This document shows positions 32,197 through 43,975 of a DNA stretch of 64,000 nucleotides, piece after piece. A program made the translations under genes and the position numbers. Source of the stretch: Gigaspora margarita (Eukaryota; Glomeromycota; Glomeromycetes; Diversisporales; Gigasporaceae); assembly GCA_009809945.1 (NCBI GenBank), contig WTPW01000345.1, positions 24,149 through 88,148 of the forward strand. The letters run 5' to 3'. The stretch's first letter is position 1. Every line of letters begins with the position of its first letter. Under the pieces are notes generated by a model that saw nothing but the letters and a program-made list of their open reading frames with translations, ran no database searches and was not told the origin of the DNA.

Positions 32197-33770
32197 TATA
32201 TCAGATTCTGATTTCCTAGTTTTATATTTGCTATATAATTATGAAATAATACATAAGGAGTTATTTTAAATTTTAGTATGAATTAATTTAATTTAGACCA
32301 AAAATTTGAACTATATCCTATTGCGTTATTTCTTACTTTTTATATATATTTGTTTTTGTAACTGCATAGATACATCACATATTCATCTAATAGTTACCTG
32401 TTACATTTAACCAATCAAATCCAGATCAGTTTAAAAATTAAAACAAATAATAATTGTATGATGTGAGACTAAAAGAACATCAAAGATTTTAATATATAGA
32501 TAAGATAACATTTGTTTATATAATTTGTATAACAAGAACTGTCAAATATAGATGTATCATAATACAAATTAAATTATATAGAAATGTTATCCAATTAAAT
32601 CCTTGAATTTGAATATACTCTTTCATTTGGCACTTAACTATGCACTTCATTTTACTATATTCCTGATAAAAAATATCTTAAAACTTCTTTTTTGTTAAAA
32701 CAAGCCTATTTCTTAAAAGGTTAAATCCACTATTTTGAACTAACAAACCATTATTTTTGAGCAAGTTTACTATATAATAATCTAATCTAAACCCTAACTG
32801 AGCACTTACTCTAACTCTAATCTAATATAAATAAACTTGAAAGAATTTTGGTCTAATTATATAGGAGTGATAATTCTAACTTTAACTTTAACTATTTGTA
32901 GATATGCATGTATAAAAATTCTATATAGCTTTTTTTGTATTTATAGCTATACTATTACATTAGCGTAAAAAATATACATAAGCCTCTGTAAGTTTTTACG
33001 CAAATGTAAACTTACGAAAAATCTATGATTAGTTCAGAATATTACGTAGGGGTAATAATTACGTAAGTTTACGCTATAGTAACTAAGGAGTATTAAGCAG
33101 GTGTAATAATTACGAACATTTATAGCATAGTGAATTCGAAATATAGCAAAAATATTACAAATATTAAAAACTGGTAAAAGCTAGTATAAATCCATAAAAT
33201 ATTATAATTAATTAATAATCATATTCACATAATCATGCTTTTTGCAAATTTTTAAACGTTATACAAGTTTTTGCAAGTTTTTGCAAGGTTTTGCAATTTA
33301 TTATAAAATTTTATATATTTTTTTTTATACATTATATTTTAAATTTTTAATTAATATTATATATTTTATTATATATTATTATATATTTTTTACAAAAATT
33401 AATAAAAAAAATAATAAAAAAAAATAAACCTCAAAAAAATAAAACTAAAAAAAAATATCAAAAAAATAATAATATTTTAAATACTTTCGCACTTTGTCAC
33501 ATTTAATTCTATAAAAATACTAGCCTAACACACTTATTTTCTTTACTCTGCAGTTAGCTATTATTTTCTTTTTTTTATATTCGCTTATATTTGCTACTTC
33601 TTGCAAAGTGCTAGAGAAGTTAGAGTTGGTATTTTTGCAAAGTACCAGAAATCAGATTGTTTTTTTGCAAAGTTTCAAAAAAAGTCAGGAATAAATAAAA
33701 TAAAATAAAATAAAAAAAAACAGTAAAAAAAAAACAAACAAAAAACAAAACTGTAAGCAAATTAAAAAAA

Positions 33771-34226
33771 NNNNNNNNNNNNNNNNNNNNNNNNNNNNNN
33801 NNNNNNNNNNNNNNNNNNNNNNNNNNNNNNNNNNNNNNNNNNNNNNNNNNNNNNNNNNNNNNNNNNNNNNNNNNNNNNNNNNNNNNNNNNNNNNNNNNNN
33901 NNNNNNNNNNNNNNNNNNNNNNNNNNNNNNNNNNNNNNNNNNNNNNNNNNNNNNNNNNNNNNNNNNNNNNNNNNNNNNNNNNNNNNNNNNNNNNNNNNNN
34001 NNNNNNNNNNNNNNNNNNNNNNNNNNNNNNNNNNNNNNNNNNNNNNNNNNNNNNNNNNNNNNNNNNNNNNNNNNNNNNNNNNNNNNNNNNNNNNNNNNNN
34101 NNNNNNNNNNNNNNNNNNNNNNNNNNNNNNNNNNNNNNNNNNNNNNNNNNNNNNNNNNNNNNNNNNNNNNNNNNNNNNNNNNNNNNNNNNNNNNNNNNNN
34201 NNNNNNNNNNNNNNNNNNNNNNNNNN
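33771..34226. other. Assembly gap (456 Ns)
   Basis: Run of N. It adjoins the poly(T) start of a SINE on one side and an A-run on the other, a place where short-read assembly would fail. Confidence 1.
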
Positions 34227-35208
34227 TTTTTTTTTTTTTTTTTTTTAAAGTGTCCGTCTTCGGGAACTAGGAATTTTTATTCAAGATATTAGGGCCGTTG
34301 GTATCCACTTAAGGGAATACCAGCATTTGTTACATTGATGAGAGTACAACTAGCCACACCTGCAACATTTGGTTGCCTATTTAAGTAGCCACCCGAGGGT
34401 CCTACACTAGCTGCCATACCTGCAACCCGCATACCGGCATTGCCTATTTAAACCCTCTGGTCTCTGATTCGCCTGCCAACCCATCTTGTATCACCGGTAC
34501 AGCCACCAGTTTCTAAACCTGGAGTTCGTACCGGATGCTAATCACCACCCTTAGGACTAATTTATCCTCGACGGAAAACTTGGTAGAGCAGTCCCTGTCC
34601 CACCCAGGTATTACCTACACTTCAGTAACTTACACTATAGCTTTACCTATACACTTGCAGTCCAGGGGTTACCTAAACCGCTACCATTACCTACTTCTGC
34701 TCTTGTAAGGTTCGCTCCAACCCCAGCACCCACCTCACCATCCTACCGGTCCTTATACCGGATCTACAAACTTCCAAACCAGTTAGCCCAGAAGGGTCGA
34801 TATGGCCTTCTTCCCTTGGTACCTAATTCTGAAACATAGGTTCTTTTTCTCCGGTGCGACTCCGGCAGCCAGGTTGGTGAACCCCCTCCTCGAGGGTCTT
34901 ATCGTCTGATTCTCCGGCTCCGGTTTCTGATATTCTGGTTTTGGTAGCACTGTCAAAGATCTTTGCTACCTCCTTACTCGGGGCTTGCCAAACGGGTTTC
35001 CATTTCTCTGGTTCTTTGGATTTGTGTGCCCAAAGGCTCCCATTCGAGATGGTGTACCAAGGCCTACAGGTAATGTACCCAACCGATCGATGAGAAGCAG
35101 TTACCAGAACACAGGTCTATTTTTCAAAGCGTCGCCAGTGGGATTTAAACCCTAGACCTGCCACTTGGGGGGTGACAACTTAACAACTTCCCTAAGTCGC
35201 CACACCCT
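34227..35208 (-). mobile_element. Long tRNA-headed SINE, copy 2 (about 0.98 kb)
   Basis: Minus-strand retroposon, the best-preserved head: GGGTGTGGCGACTTAGGGAA at the 5 prime end (35208), then a B-box-like GGTCTAGGGTTTAAATCCC about 40 nt on. The 3 prime end has AATAAAAATTCCTAGTTCCC then a tail of at least 20 A (T-run at 34227-34246). It is aligned along its whole length with 54138-55126. The tRNA-like head suggests RNA polymerase III transcription; reverse transcription by a LINE is inference from the poly(A) and TSDs of its siblings. Confidence 0.82.
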
Positions 35209-35424
35209 GTTCATAACAAAAATTGCTGAAATCAAGTTGTATATATTCTTATAAAGTTCTGAAAAAGTCTGAGTTTGCTTGCAAAGTGTCAAAAAAGCCA
35301 AATTATTTTTCTTGCAAAGTGCCGGAATAAAATAAATTAATAAAAAAAAATAAAAAAAAACAAAAACAAAAACAAAAACAAAAAGAACAAAAATCATCAA
35401 ACGAAAAAATAAATAAAGCACTAA

Positions 35425-35589
35425 GGGGCATGCCATTTATTACATAATTTTTACTATGAAACATGGTCAGAGGTAGTGATTACGTCTATATATTATATTA
35501 AGTAATCTGAATTAGATAAAGTGATCACACCATACATGGATGAGGAAGGCTTTTAAGTAAAAAATATTACGTAATAAATGGCATGCCTC
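35425..35589. mobile_element. Harbinger-like MITE, 165 bp, TAA TSD
   Basis: Ends GGGGCATGCCATTTATTAC and, on the other strand, GAGGCATGCCATTTATTAC, flanked by TAA (35422-35424, 35590-35592). Confidence 0.88.
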
Positions 35590-36370
35590 TAACTGAACCT
35601 TTATTTCTTTAAAGAAGAGTTCTCTGAAATTTAGAAATTGGTAGTGAAATTAGTTGTGTGTTCTTGCAAAGTATCAGAAGCCTGAGTTGGCTTGTGCAAA
35701 GTGTCAAAAAGTTGTCAGATTTTTTGCAAAGTACTAAAAAATTAGAGTTGGTGTTTTTTGTAAAAATAAAATAAAAAAATTAAAAAATAATAAATAAAAA
35801 AAAAATGACAAAACAAAAATGAAACTAAACAAAACAAAACGAAACCAGAAAAAAAAAACAAAACAAGAACAAAAAAACAATGTAAAATTAATAGAAGATC
35901 TAAATTTTAACAAAAAAGAATAAACAAAGATCTAATCTGATTTTGTACTATGCTCATCGAAACATTTTGAAACATTTTAGTCAAACTTGCCCTTGGTATA
36001 ATCTAGGCTACAGATCTACTGATCCAGCTTGCCTAAAATATTTCAAAAGTATTCAAAATATTTCAAAAATATTAAATCTAAAATATTTTGAGGTTTTTCG
36101 AAATATTTTGCAATGTTTTTCTTAAACACCATAAGAAAATTGTAAATTTATAAAAAAATTTTATATAAATTTATGATTTTCTTATGTACTGTAAGACTTA
36201 TGTAGTTTTATACTAAATCTTATGTAAGTTTACAATTTTCTTACATACCGTAAAAAACTTGCGCAAAATTACACATATATATTTTTGCTGATGTATATAC
36301 AACATCTTGGTAAAACTTTTATACTATTTAATATAAAGTTATATACATATATACGTTCTTATATATATAT

Positions 36371-36578
36371 AGTCACCTTTTTCTAATCCAAACCTCTCTA
36401 AACTGAACACTATTAAACTCTCTCTAAACCAAACAAACTTATCTAGAATATTTGTAAATTTTATTATAAAAGAAAGTTTTAATTAGCTATATATAACTTT
36501 TTGAAAACTGAACTTTTTCAAATTTTAACATAGTAAAAAAAAGTAGTCCCGGCAGTTCAGATTAGAAAGAGTTGACTG
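36371..36578. mobile_element. pogo-like MITE, about 208 bp
   Basis: Left AGTCACCTTTTTCTAATCC and right, on the other strand, CAGTCAACTCTTTCTAATC, with TA at both borders. CAGT ends and a TA target fit the pogo/Tigger group. Confidence 0.75.
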
Positions 36579-36579
36579 T

Positions 36580-37094
36580 ATATACAATTTTGTAATTTTA
36601 TTGAATCTATTCTATCAAAATTACAAACTTAATCATATTGGCTAGAGTATCATTTAGTTAATTTTTATTAGGTACTCCAGAAATTATAAAAACAGCTATA
36701 AGCAATATCTAGTCTTATTTATAGTTTTTAACTATTCAATATATCAAATTAATCATAGTTTAAAATAAAAAAAAAGCTTATAAAAGCATTAATTAAACAA
36801 AAATAAAACAAACCCAAAAGTTATAGTACTTACCTGAAAAACCAACCTAACTTATATCTAATTGTCTTTTTTATTAAGCCTAATATTGGCTTTACAAACA
36901 TCTTGTTAGAATTGTTAATTTACTGTTATTTTTAAAATTTTTTAGTAAATTTACCAGGTAGTTTGCTAAATTACTAGTAAATTTACCTTAGTTATTTTAA
37001 AGATAGAGTATATAATAACAATTTATCTAAAAAATTATATATACAACCACAAATTTAAAGTATATTTTTACAAAATACATTTTTGATTATTATA
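36580..37094. other. No gene recognised
   Basis: AT-rich spacer with no open frame of note; a few TTTACTAGTAAATTTACC palindromes near 36945-36985. Confidence 0.4.
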
Positions 37095-37262
37095 TACTGT
37101 CTTTCTTCTCTATAATTATGCAGTTTGTTGTAGCAAAAATAGTGATTATATAGAGATGTAATTATATAATAATTACTCTATATCTGATATAATTACATCT
37201 AATATTGTGGTTTATATTATGTGATTATATAGAAGTAAATTATAATCACAAATAGTTGCTAT

Positions 37263-37515
37263 TAGGGTTCCGCAATTCTATTTGATTCAATTTGATTCGA
37301 TCAAATATTCGATCTTAAATCAAATTCAAATACAGAAATTTCTCAAATTCAAATTAACAAAATATTCGATTTAATTCAAAAATATTTAATAAAAATTACA
37401 AATAAATTTGATTTGATTTGATTTGATCAAATCAAATTCAAATCAAGAGCTTATTCGATTTGATCAAATTCAAATATGTCTAATATTCGATTCAATTCGA
37501 CTTTGAGGAACCCTA
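37263..37515. mobile_element. hAT-like MITE, 253 bp, TAGGGTTCC ends
   Basis: Ends TAGGGTTCCGCAATTCTATT and, on the other strand, TAGGGTTCCTCAAAGTCGAA; flanks GTTGCTAT (37255-37262) and ATTGCTAT (37516-37523). The homologous empty site is intact near 56850. The interior is made of GATTTGATTCAA-like repeats. Confidence 0.88.
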
Positions 37516-37874
37516 ATTGCTATATATAAAAGTCCAAATTGTACTAAGTGAATCGACTTATATGCATTAAGTAAAGTTGTTTGGAATAACAAATTACACA
37601 TATCTTAAAGTTTTATATAATTTGGATAAAGTTTTATTAATTAATTTCTTTACTTTATATTAGACAAAAAATAAATAAATTGTTTTTTTGTTCAATACAT
37701 AATGAAACAAATTAAAATAGTTTGTCAAAAATTCTAAAATATGTATAATTTGCCATGTCAAACAGCTTTTTTTAATCAATTTACTTACTGTAAATTCTTG
37801 AAAATAAGCTACTCCTTTGTTTTGATCAAAAAACCCAAAAACTTATTTACCCAAAAATAAGCTACTTCCATGAT

Positions 37875-38225
37875 CAATAATAGTCACTACATAGTAAAGT
37901 TAAAATTTTATTATATAAATCAATAATAATTGATTAAGTAAACTTATTAAAAAGATCAAAATATATATACAGTAAATTTTTTAGCAAAATTAAAGGACAT
38001 TTTATTATTTGACTTTTGATTTTTACATTTGATAAAAAAAGTAAAATTTTTCAAAAAAGTATATTTGACAAATGTAAAAATTTAAAGTCAAATAATAAAA
38101 ATTCTCCAACTTTGAATAAAATTTTAAAGTATTTGCATTTAGATCTTCTAAACAAGTTTACTTAAGCGATTATAATCAATTTATTTAGTAGAATTTGGAC
38201 TTCACTATGTAGCAACTACTTGCAA
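37875..38225. repeat. Fold-back unit, about 350 bp
   Basis: Left TAGTCACTACATAGTAAAGT pairs with right ACTTCACTATGTAGCAACTA; AAGTAAACTTATTAAAAAGA pairs with TCTTCTAAACAAGTTTACTT. Same family as 13632, 26238 and 57235. Confidence 0.75.
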
Positions 38226-38477
38226 TCACTAAAAACTAAATTTAATCTAAAACAAGCTACTTCTGATTTTTTGTATAACAAAATATAGCTTACTTTTAGA
38301 AATATATAGTAGTAAAATTTGGACTTTTATATATAATGTTGTGATTATATAAGAGTATTTTACTAATAAAAAAATCTCAAAAAGCTTCTAAAAAATGTGA
38401 TAGTGATTATAAGCTATTTGTGATTATATAAAAGTATTTTTTATATAAAAAAATAGTAGTTAAATTTTGTGTAATTA

Positions 38478-38674
38478 CAGTAAAACCTCTATAAGTGCAC
38501 ACTCTATAAGTGCACATACTATATAAATTTTTTCTAAATACACGGCATTACTTGGTTCCAACTTATAAGAGCATTATATATTTTGCTCTCTATAAATGCA
38601 CACTCTCTTTAAGTGCACGTTTTGCTTTTTTTTGACTATAGTCCTGAGGGGGTGCACTTATGGAGGTCTTACTG
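38478..38674. mobile_element. pogo-like MITE, 197 bp, CAGTAAAACCTCTATAAG ends, TA TSD
   Basis: Ends CAGTAAAACCTCTATAAGTG and, on the other strand, CAGTAAGACCTCCATAAGTG, flanked by TA (38476-38477, 38675-38676). The copy at 56695-57876 has the unoccupied site near 57825. Four GTGCAC words (TGTGCAC, GTGCACG) recur inside. Confidence 0.9.
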
Positions 38675-38779
38675 TATATAGAAGTTGTGACTATAGAGGA
38701 GGTAGTTGTAGAGGAGAATGATAGTAATAAACAAAATTTTTATTTTATAAAAATTACTAGAAATAACCAGCAGTGATTA

Positions 38780-38933
38780 GAGCTATGACAGATATTACAT
38801 AATATCATTTTATCAGAGAGCTACCCCCCTCCCCCACATAAGACCAATTAGCCAATCAAATTGCATAATTAGTCTTATGTAAAAATTTTTTTGACCCCCC
38901 CCCTAGGATATTACGTAATATCTGTCACTGCCC
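38780..38933. mobile_element. Harbinger-like MITE, 154 bp, TTA TSD
   Basis: Ends GAGCTATGACAGATATTAC and, on the other strand, GGGCAGTGACAGATATTAC, flanked by TTA (38777-38779, 38934-38936). Short relative of 15427-16995, sharing also TTTTATCA.GG.G.TACCCCC and CACATAAGAC. Confidence 0.9.
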
Positions 38934-39020
38934 TTATCACTATTTTTAGATATTTTTAGTATTAAGATAAAGTTATAGAGATTTTGGTTTTTATTGTCTA
39001 GAGCGAAGCAACAGACTTAT

Positions 39021-39553
39021 AGGGGGCTTCCATAAATAACGTTATGTACCCCTACATAGTAGCTCTTGACCCCCCCTCTATTATATAAAAAAAAATTTAA
39101 AAATCTGTATATTTATATATATAATTTTACAAAAACTTGAATATATTATGACCCAGTAATCCAATCTGGATGATTTTGGTACCATCCGATTTGTCTCTAT
39201 AAGACGAATCCAATGGTACCAAAATCATTTCATTTGGATTACTGGATCACGTTTTATTAACAAAATACTATTGATTTTATAGTAATTTTATAAGAAAACA
39301 TAATAACCAATAGTATTTCGTTAATAAAACGTGATACAGTAATCCAAATCAAATGATTTTGGTACCATTCGAGTCCTCTCCTCGAGACGATTCGAATGGT
39401 ACCAAAATCATCCAATTTGGACTACTGGATCAAGTTTTAGACAAATTTTTATAAAAAAATTGCGTTATATTGGGGGGGATCCCCTAAATATTGGAAAATC
39501 GTTATATTTTGAGGGACCCCCCTCAAGCATAACGTTATTTATGGATGCCCCCA
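39021..39553 (+). mobile_element. Multi-hairpin MITE, ATAACGTTAT family, copy 3 (complete)
   Basis: Terminal repeats GGGGGCTTCCATAAATAACG and, on the other strand, GGGGGCATCCATAAATAACG. Inside, in order: hairpin module 39149-39249, a palindrome CGTTTTATTAACAAAATACT with its complement, hairpin module 39332-39432. The whole DNA is thus a string of three hairpins between a long TIR. Confidence 0.9.
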
Positions 39554-39776
39554 TATTTCTACGCTCTTTAATAACTGAAATTACGTTTTTGATACATTTA
39601 TTATTAAAATATCATAAATGTAATAGTGGCATTTTCCGTCTGTAATGCCGTGTATCTATATTTGTACATTTGGTGCAACAACAATACAGATTTTATGCAT
39701 TTGTGTCATGGGCTCGATTACCCAGGTAACTAATTTTATACATATTATAGCATGTAATTACTGTATTAATTTATTA

Positions 39777-39992
39777 CTGTATTTCTCTGAAAATAACACC
39801 CCCTTGGAGCAATTTTTAAAGCTGAAATTCTCGTGATCTAGTGATCGGATCTGTATAATTTTGGTACCATTTGAATCAGCTTATCAAAACGGTTTGAGTG
39901 GTACCAAAATTATGAAGATCCGATTACTGGATCACAGAAATTTTGGCTTTAAAAATTGCTCTGAGAGGGTGCTTATTTTCGGAGAAATATGG
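39777..39992. mobile_element. MITE, 216 bp, with one GGTACC hairpin module, TA TSD
   Basis: Ends CTGTATTTCTCTGAAAATAA and, on the other strand, CCATATTTCTCCGAAAATAA, flanked by TA. The centre (39836-39945) is one hairpin module with arms of about 45 nt around AATTTTGGTACCATTTGAAT. Confidence 0.88.
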
Positions 39993-39994
39993 TA

Positions 39995-41055
39995 ATTTAA
40001 TTTAATTTTTTATTAAATTTATAAAGAAAACAGAATGAAATGAGAAGACGAAAACGAGATGAAATATGGGATACAAAATGTGATTTCTTTTTTTTTAATT
40101 TTTTTTTTTATTTTAATTTATTAATTTATTTTATCTTATTTTTTTTTAAATTTAAAATTTTTTTTTTTAGTCGAATACAAATATAATGAAAACAAAACGA
40201 AAACGAGAAGAAACACAGGACGAAAATGGGACAACGAAAAATGGGACAAGATGAAAACGGATGAAAATAAACCCAAAACAACAGGAAAGCCCACTAAAAA
40301 ATGATAAAAAACTACCAAAGAACTTACGGAACCTACCGAAGAACTTACTGGAAGAACAAAGAACTTACTCGCTAAAATATGACAAAGAAAACTACCGAAG
40401 GACTTGAACCACCGACGAAGAGACAAAGAACTTACTCACTAAAAAATGACAAAATTACCCACTGAAAAACGACAAAGAACCACCGAAGCACTTACAGACC
40501 CCAACGATGAAGAGAAAAAGAACCTCTTACCGAAAATCGACAAAATTATACCGAAAAGTAATGAAAAATAACCACTGAAGGACTTGCGTAACCTATCTAC
40601 GAAAAGACAAAGAACCTACTAACTGAAACTGACAAAATTACCTACTGTTACCCACCGAAATACGACGAAGAACTACTGAAGGACTTAAAAACCCACCTAA
40701 AGACTGCTCTAACGATGACTCCAACGACAACTCCAGTGACAACTTCAGTGATGACTTCGGTGACGACTCCTGTGAGAAGATTCAAAACAACTAAAAAAAA
40801 AATATTTGCATTATTAAAAAAAAAAAAATAAAATAAAATAAAAAAAAAGATCATCTTATATGATCGCTAATCTCAAAAATGATTGGTCGATCATATAAGG
40901 GTCATCATGGCGATGGGTCGCCAATTTCTTTTTGCCCTAAAATAAAATAGAATAATTATAAAAAAAATATACAAACTAAAATAAAAAAAATAAATAAATA
41001 TTTTTTTAAATTAAAATATAATTTATTATACTGTCTATATATATATTAAAGAGAG
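39995..41055. repeat. Low-complexity and tandem repeats
   Basis: 40040-40280 is rich in GACGAAAACGAGA-like words. 40300-40680 is a degenerate tandem repeat of about 55-65 bp (ACTGAAAAACGACAAAGAA, CCGAAGGACTTAC). 40700-40770 is a 12-bp minisatellite (ACTCCAGTGACA). 40850-40925 shares GATTGGTCGATCATATAAG and GTCATCATGGCGATGGGT with 55890-55985, fragments of a MITE family. Short Phe/Val-rich frames on the minus strand are repeat products. Confidence 0.75.
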
Positions 41056-41390
41056 TTATCATTTATCGGCAGTGCGATGCATCGCCACTCTCTGATCGAC
41101 CAATCAGGACAGGATCAAATGTAAGGTGAAATCGAAGCAAGACAACAATTTTTTAAGAAATCGCTTCTAACTTAAAATTTTGGCTATGAAACTACAATTT
41201 TTTCTTAACAAAAAAAATTCCTTGTGAAATTTTGGGTTATAATATCATCTAACTATTGCCCACAACCAAACCCTAACCCTATCTTAATCTGGCCACTATT
41301 TGTTTTGTTTTGATTAATGTAAAATCAAAACAAACAAAATGATTGGTCGATCAGGGGGTAGCGATGCATTGCACTAGCGATGAAAGATAA
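41056..41390. mobile_element. MITE, 335 bp, GCGATGCATCGC ends
   Basis: Left TTATCATTTATCGGCAGTGC then GATGCATCGCC; right, on the other strand, TTATCTTTCATCGCTAGTGC then AATGCATCGCT; about 50 bp of inverted repeat ending in TGATCGACCAATC. The interior is related to 3993-4313. Confidence 0.85.
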
Positions 41391-42885
41391 TTGTCTATAT
41401 TAAAAATAAATATAGTTTATTTATTATTAAATTAGTTAAAAAAAATTATATATTATATATTTTATAATTATAAATTTTAACGCTCCAGACTTATACCGGT
41501 TTCCGGTTCCTAGTATATAATATAATATAGTTTAAATATAAGGTTCTAATTTTAGTTTTTATAAGGTTTTTGGGTATTCTAAACATTTTTACTTAGAGTA
41601 TTAATCCTGTTTATTTAGTATGTTTTAAAAATATAAGCATCCTAGTGATAGATTACTACTGGTTATAATTAGTAATATTTATTTTTATTTGTTTTAATTT
41701 CTAATTTAAATAAAATATTTATTACTGTATATATGCCCGAAAATGCATGTAAAAAATTTTATAACTCTTTTTAATGATCACTTGTACACACTAAACTACC
41801 AACCCTTATGACAGTAAAAAGTTTATTTTAGTCTGAAAACTACAGCAAACTATAAGATGGCATCTATTATTTAGGAATAGAGGTCATAGACTATTTGCTA
41901 GTAGCCTCAGAGTTTATCGCTCATCGCAAGTTAACGGTACTTGTTGTTTAAAGACAAAGTTCATAGACTATCTGCCAACAAGCTCAGAGTTTATCACTTA
42001 CTGAAAAGAAGTATTGAAGAAAAGTAGGGTGCATTATATCTAGTTACTAGAAGTAAGAAACTATAGTCTTTATCTTAATACAAGTAAAGGATACTGCTTT
42101 GTCAAATATCACTAGGGTGCTTTCAAAATTTTAGCAAAAGTGGGCTTTTTAGTATACCCAGCAGAAGATCGATATTGTTTACTCTTCTATTTTGAGAATG
42201 TGGATAACATTATGGAATAAGTTTACAATATGATACAAAATTTCATTCCAAAAGGATCTTTAGCCACAGGTCAGCCTTTGAATATATAGTACGATAGTGA
42301 GGCGTACCTTGAATAGTACTATAATTTTTACGGTTGAGCACAACCAAAAGTACAAATATGTTCGTCATTTTGCCTTTTTCTCCTTTTTTTGTTTTTTGTT
42401 CATTAGTTAGGATAGTCATTTTAGGTAGAGTAGATATTCTTCTTTGTATACTACTCTTATTTGTTATAATTTGTTTTTCATCATCTTTCTCTTCCTTTTC
42501 TAGTAGTTTAGCTATAGTTAAAGTTAGGAGAAGAAGGTCTAAAATCTAGGCAGGGTCTTGGCTTTACTTAGTAAAGTTTAGATCGCAGGTGCAAAAGGAG
42601 CCCATTGGGTGAAATCTTAGTTTGAGCTTGAGTTTACTAAATAGCATAAACAATACATGTATAATAATATTAGTTTTTGCGTCTAAAATAATAAACTTGA
42701 GCTAGATTTTGCTTTTAAAATGAAAAAAAATATATATCACTTAAATTAGGCACCAAAAGTGCACGTATGGCTAGTTGTATCCTCATTCATGTAACAAATA
42801 TTACGTCTTTAATAACTTAATAAAGAATCAAGACAAGGTCTCGGTTGTAAAACAGAAAAAAAAAAATATATATATATATATATGT
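41391..42885. other. No gene recognised; two short direct repeats
   Basis: AT-rich. A phrase CATAGACTATYTGC..CTCAGAGTTTATC occurs twice (about 41890 and 41965). A 71-codon frame at 42334-42549 is Phe/Leu/Ser-rich with no recognised motif and no support as a gene. Confidence 0.45.
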
Positions 42886-43175
42886 GCCTGAAAATAAGCC
42901 ACCTTTTTTGGGCCAAAAATTACATGAAAAACATAGTATAGCTTATTTTCTAATTGTTAAATTTTTTGAAAAATTAAAAAATGACTATTAAATATTGTTC
43001 AAATAATGCAAAATTTTTATACTAGTGTATTTTGATGTCCTAAAGAAGTTTACTTAATAGCACTTGATGTTTACTTTTATAAGTAGCAACTGCTAATACG
43101 TTTTTTGAGATTTTTGAAAAAAATTATAGGATAGCTTATTTTCAGAGTAGTTTATTTTTGGGAATATATAGTATT
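42886..43175. mobile_element. Probable MITE, about 290 bp, GAAAATAAGC ends
   Basis: Left GCCTGAAAATAAGCCACCTT and right, on the other strand, TTCCCAAAAATAAACTACTC, with inner AAAACATAGTATAGCTTATT pairing to GGATAGCTTATTTTC-type sequence. It resembles segments at 37795-37870 and 57150-57215. Confidence 0.5.
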
Positions 43176-43639
43176 AATTAAGATTAGCATATAGGAAATT
43201 TTAGCATCAAAATTAACATATTATTAAGAGTAATGTATATTATTTTATATTGTATAAATACAAATAACTTATTAAAATTTGATTGGTCAAATTTAGACTT
43301 AATATTTTTTTAATATATATATATATAAATAAATTTACCATATTTTTGATAAATTACTGGTAAATTATTATAATTTACTAATAATAATTTACTACCTAAT
43401 GATACTGTATCTTGTTCTTAAAGTAACTATTAATGCTATTATAACCCTTTTGTTACTAGCATATTCTAATACTAATTATACAACTAATCCTAATTCAAAA
43501 CATAAAGGAAACATATATAATCCAATACATGCCCAACTATACTAACCAATTATCTTAACTTAAAAACAAAATACCTAATTCTAAAAAATATATTTATCAT
43601 AACATAAATGTAACCTTGTACAAAAAACACAATCAGTAA
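43176..43639. other. No gene recognised
   Basis: AT-rich sequence, stops in all frames, no structure seen. Confidence 0.4.
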
Positions 43640-43975
43640 AATGATGGCTTCAAAAAACAATGATAAGAACAAACAACTCCAAAATATAATACTACCAATT
43701 AAACAAAAACTCCAATACTAGCAAAACAACAGCTCCAAAAAAAAATAATGCCAAAGAACATATGGCTTTAAAATGCAACAATAGCAAAACTATGATTTCA
43801 CAGAATGATAAACTAGCAAAAAGATGGTTTCAAAATGCAATAATACTATAAAATAATGATTCCAAAAAGTGATAATACTAGAGAAATAGTAGCTTCAAAA
43901 AATGATAATACCGAGAAAAAAACAGCTCTAAAATGCAACTACCAAAAATAATGATACTAGTAAAATACAGTTATA
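43640..43975 (+). repeat. Degenerate minisatellite, about 35-bp unit
   Basis: Repeats of TAGCAAAACAATGGCTCCAA plus AAAATGATAATAC with indels. Confidence 0.8.

Larger units (their letters stand above)
32958..36293 (+). mobile_element. 1.8-kb TA-element family, copy D (split by gap, SINE and MITE)
   Basis: Left end CATTAGCGTAAAAAATATAC with TA before it; right end TTTTTGCTGATG followed by TA. The T-rich/A-rich blocks and TTGCAAAGTGYCAGAA repeats match copies A and B. It contains an assembly gap (33771-34226), SINE copy 2 (34227-35208) and a Harbinger-like MITE (35425-35589). Confidence 0.7.
37097..38724. mobile_element. TA-flanked element, CTGTCTTTCTTCTC ends, copy 1 (with nested insertions)
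   Basis: Ends CTGTCTTTCTTCTCTATAAT and, on the other strand, CTATCATTCTCCTCTACAAC, flanked by TA (37095-37096, 38725-38726). It aligns along its length with 56695-57876. It contains a hAT-like MITE (37263-37515), the TAGTCACTACATAGTAAAG fold-back (37875-38225), and a pogo-like MITE (38478-38674). Neither MITE is in the other copy. A repeated GTGATTATATA motif runs through it. Confidence 0.85.

Noticed and set aside
41861..42310. Possible solo LTR or gene remnant (repeated CATAGACTAT..CAGAGTTTATC)
   Set aside because: No TG..CA ends, primer-binding site or TSD found; only two short direct repeats.
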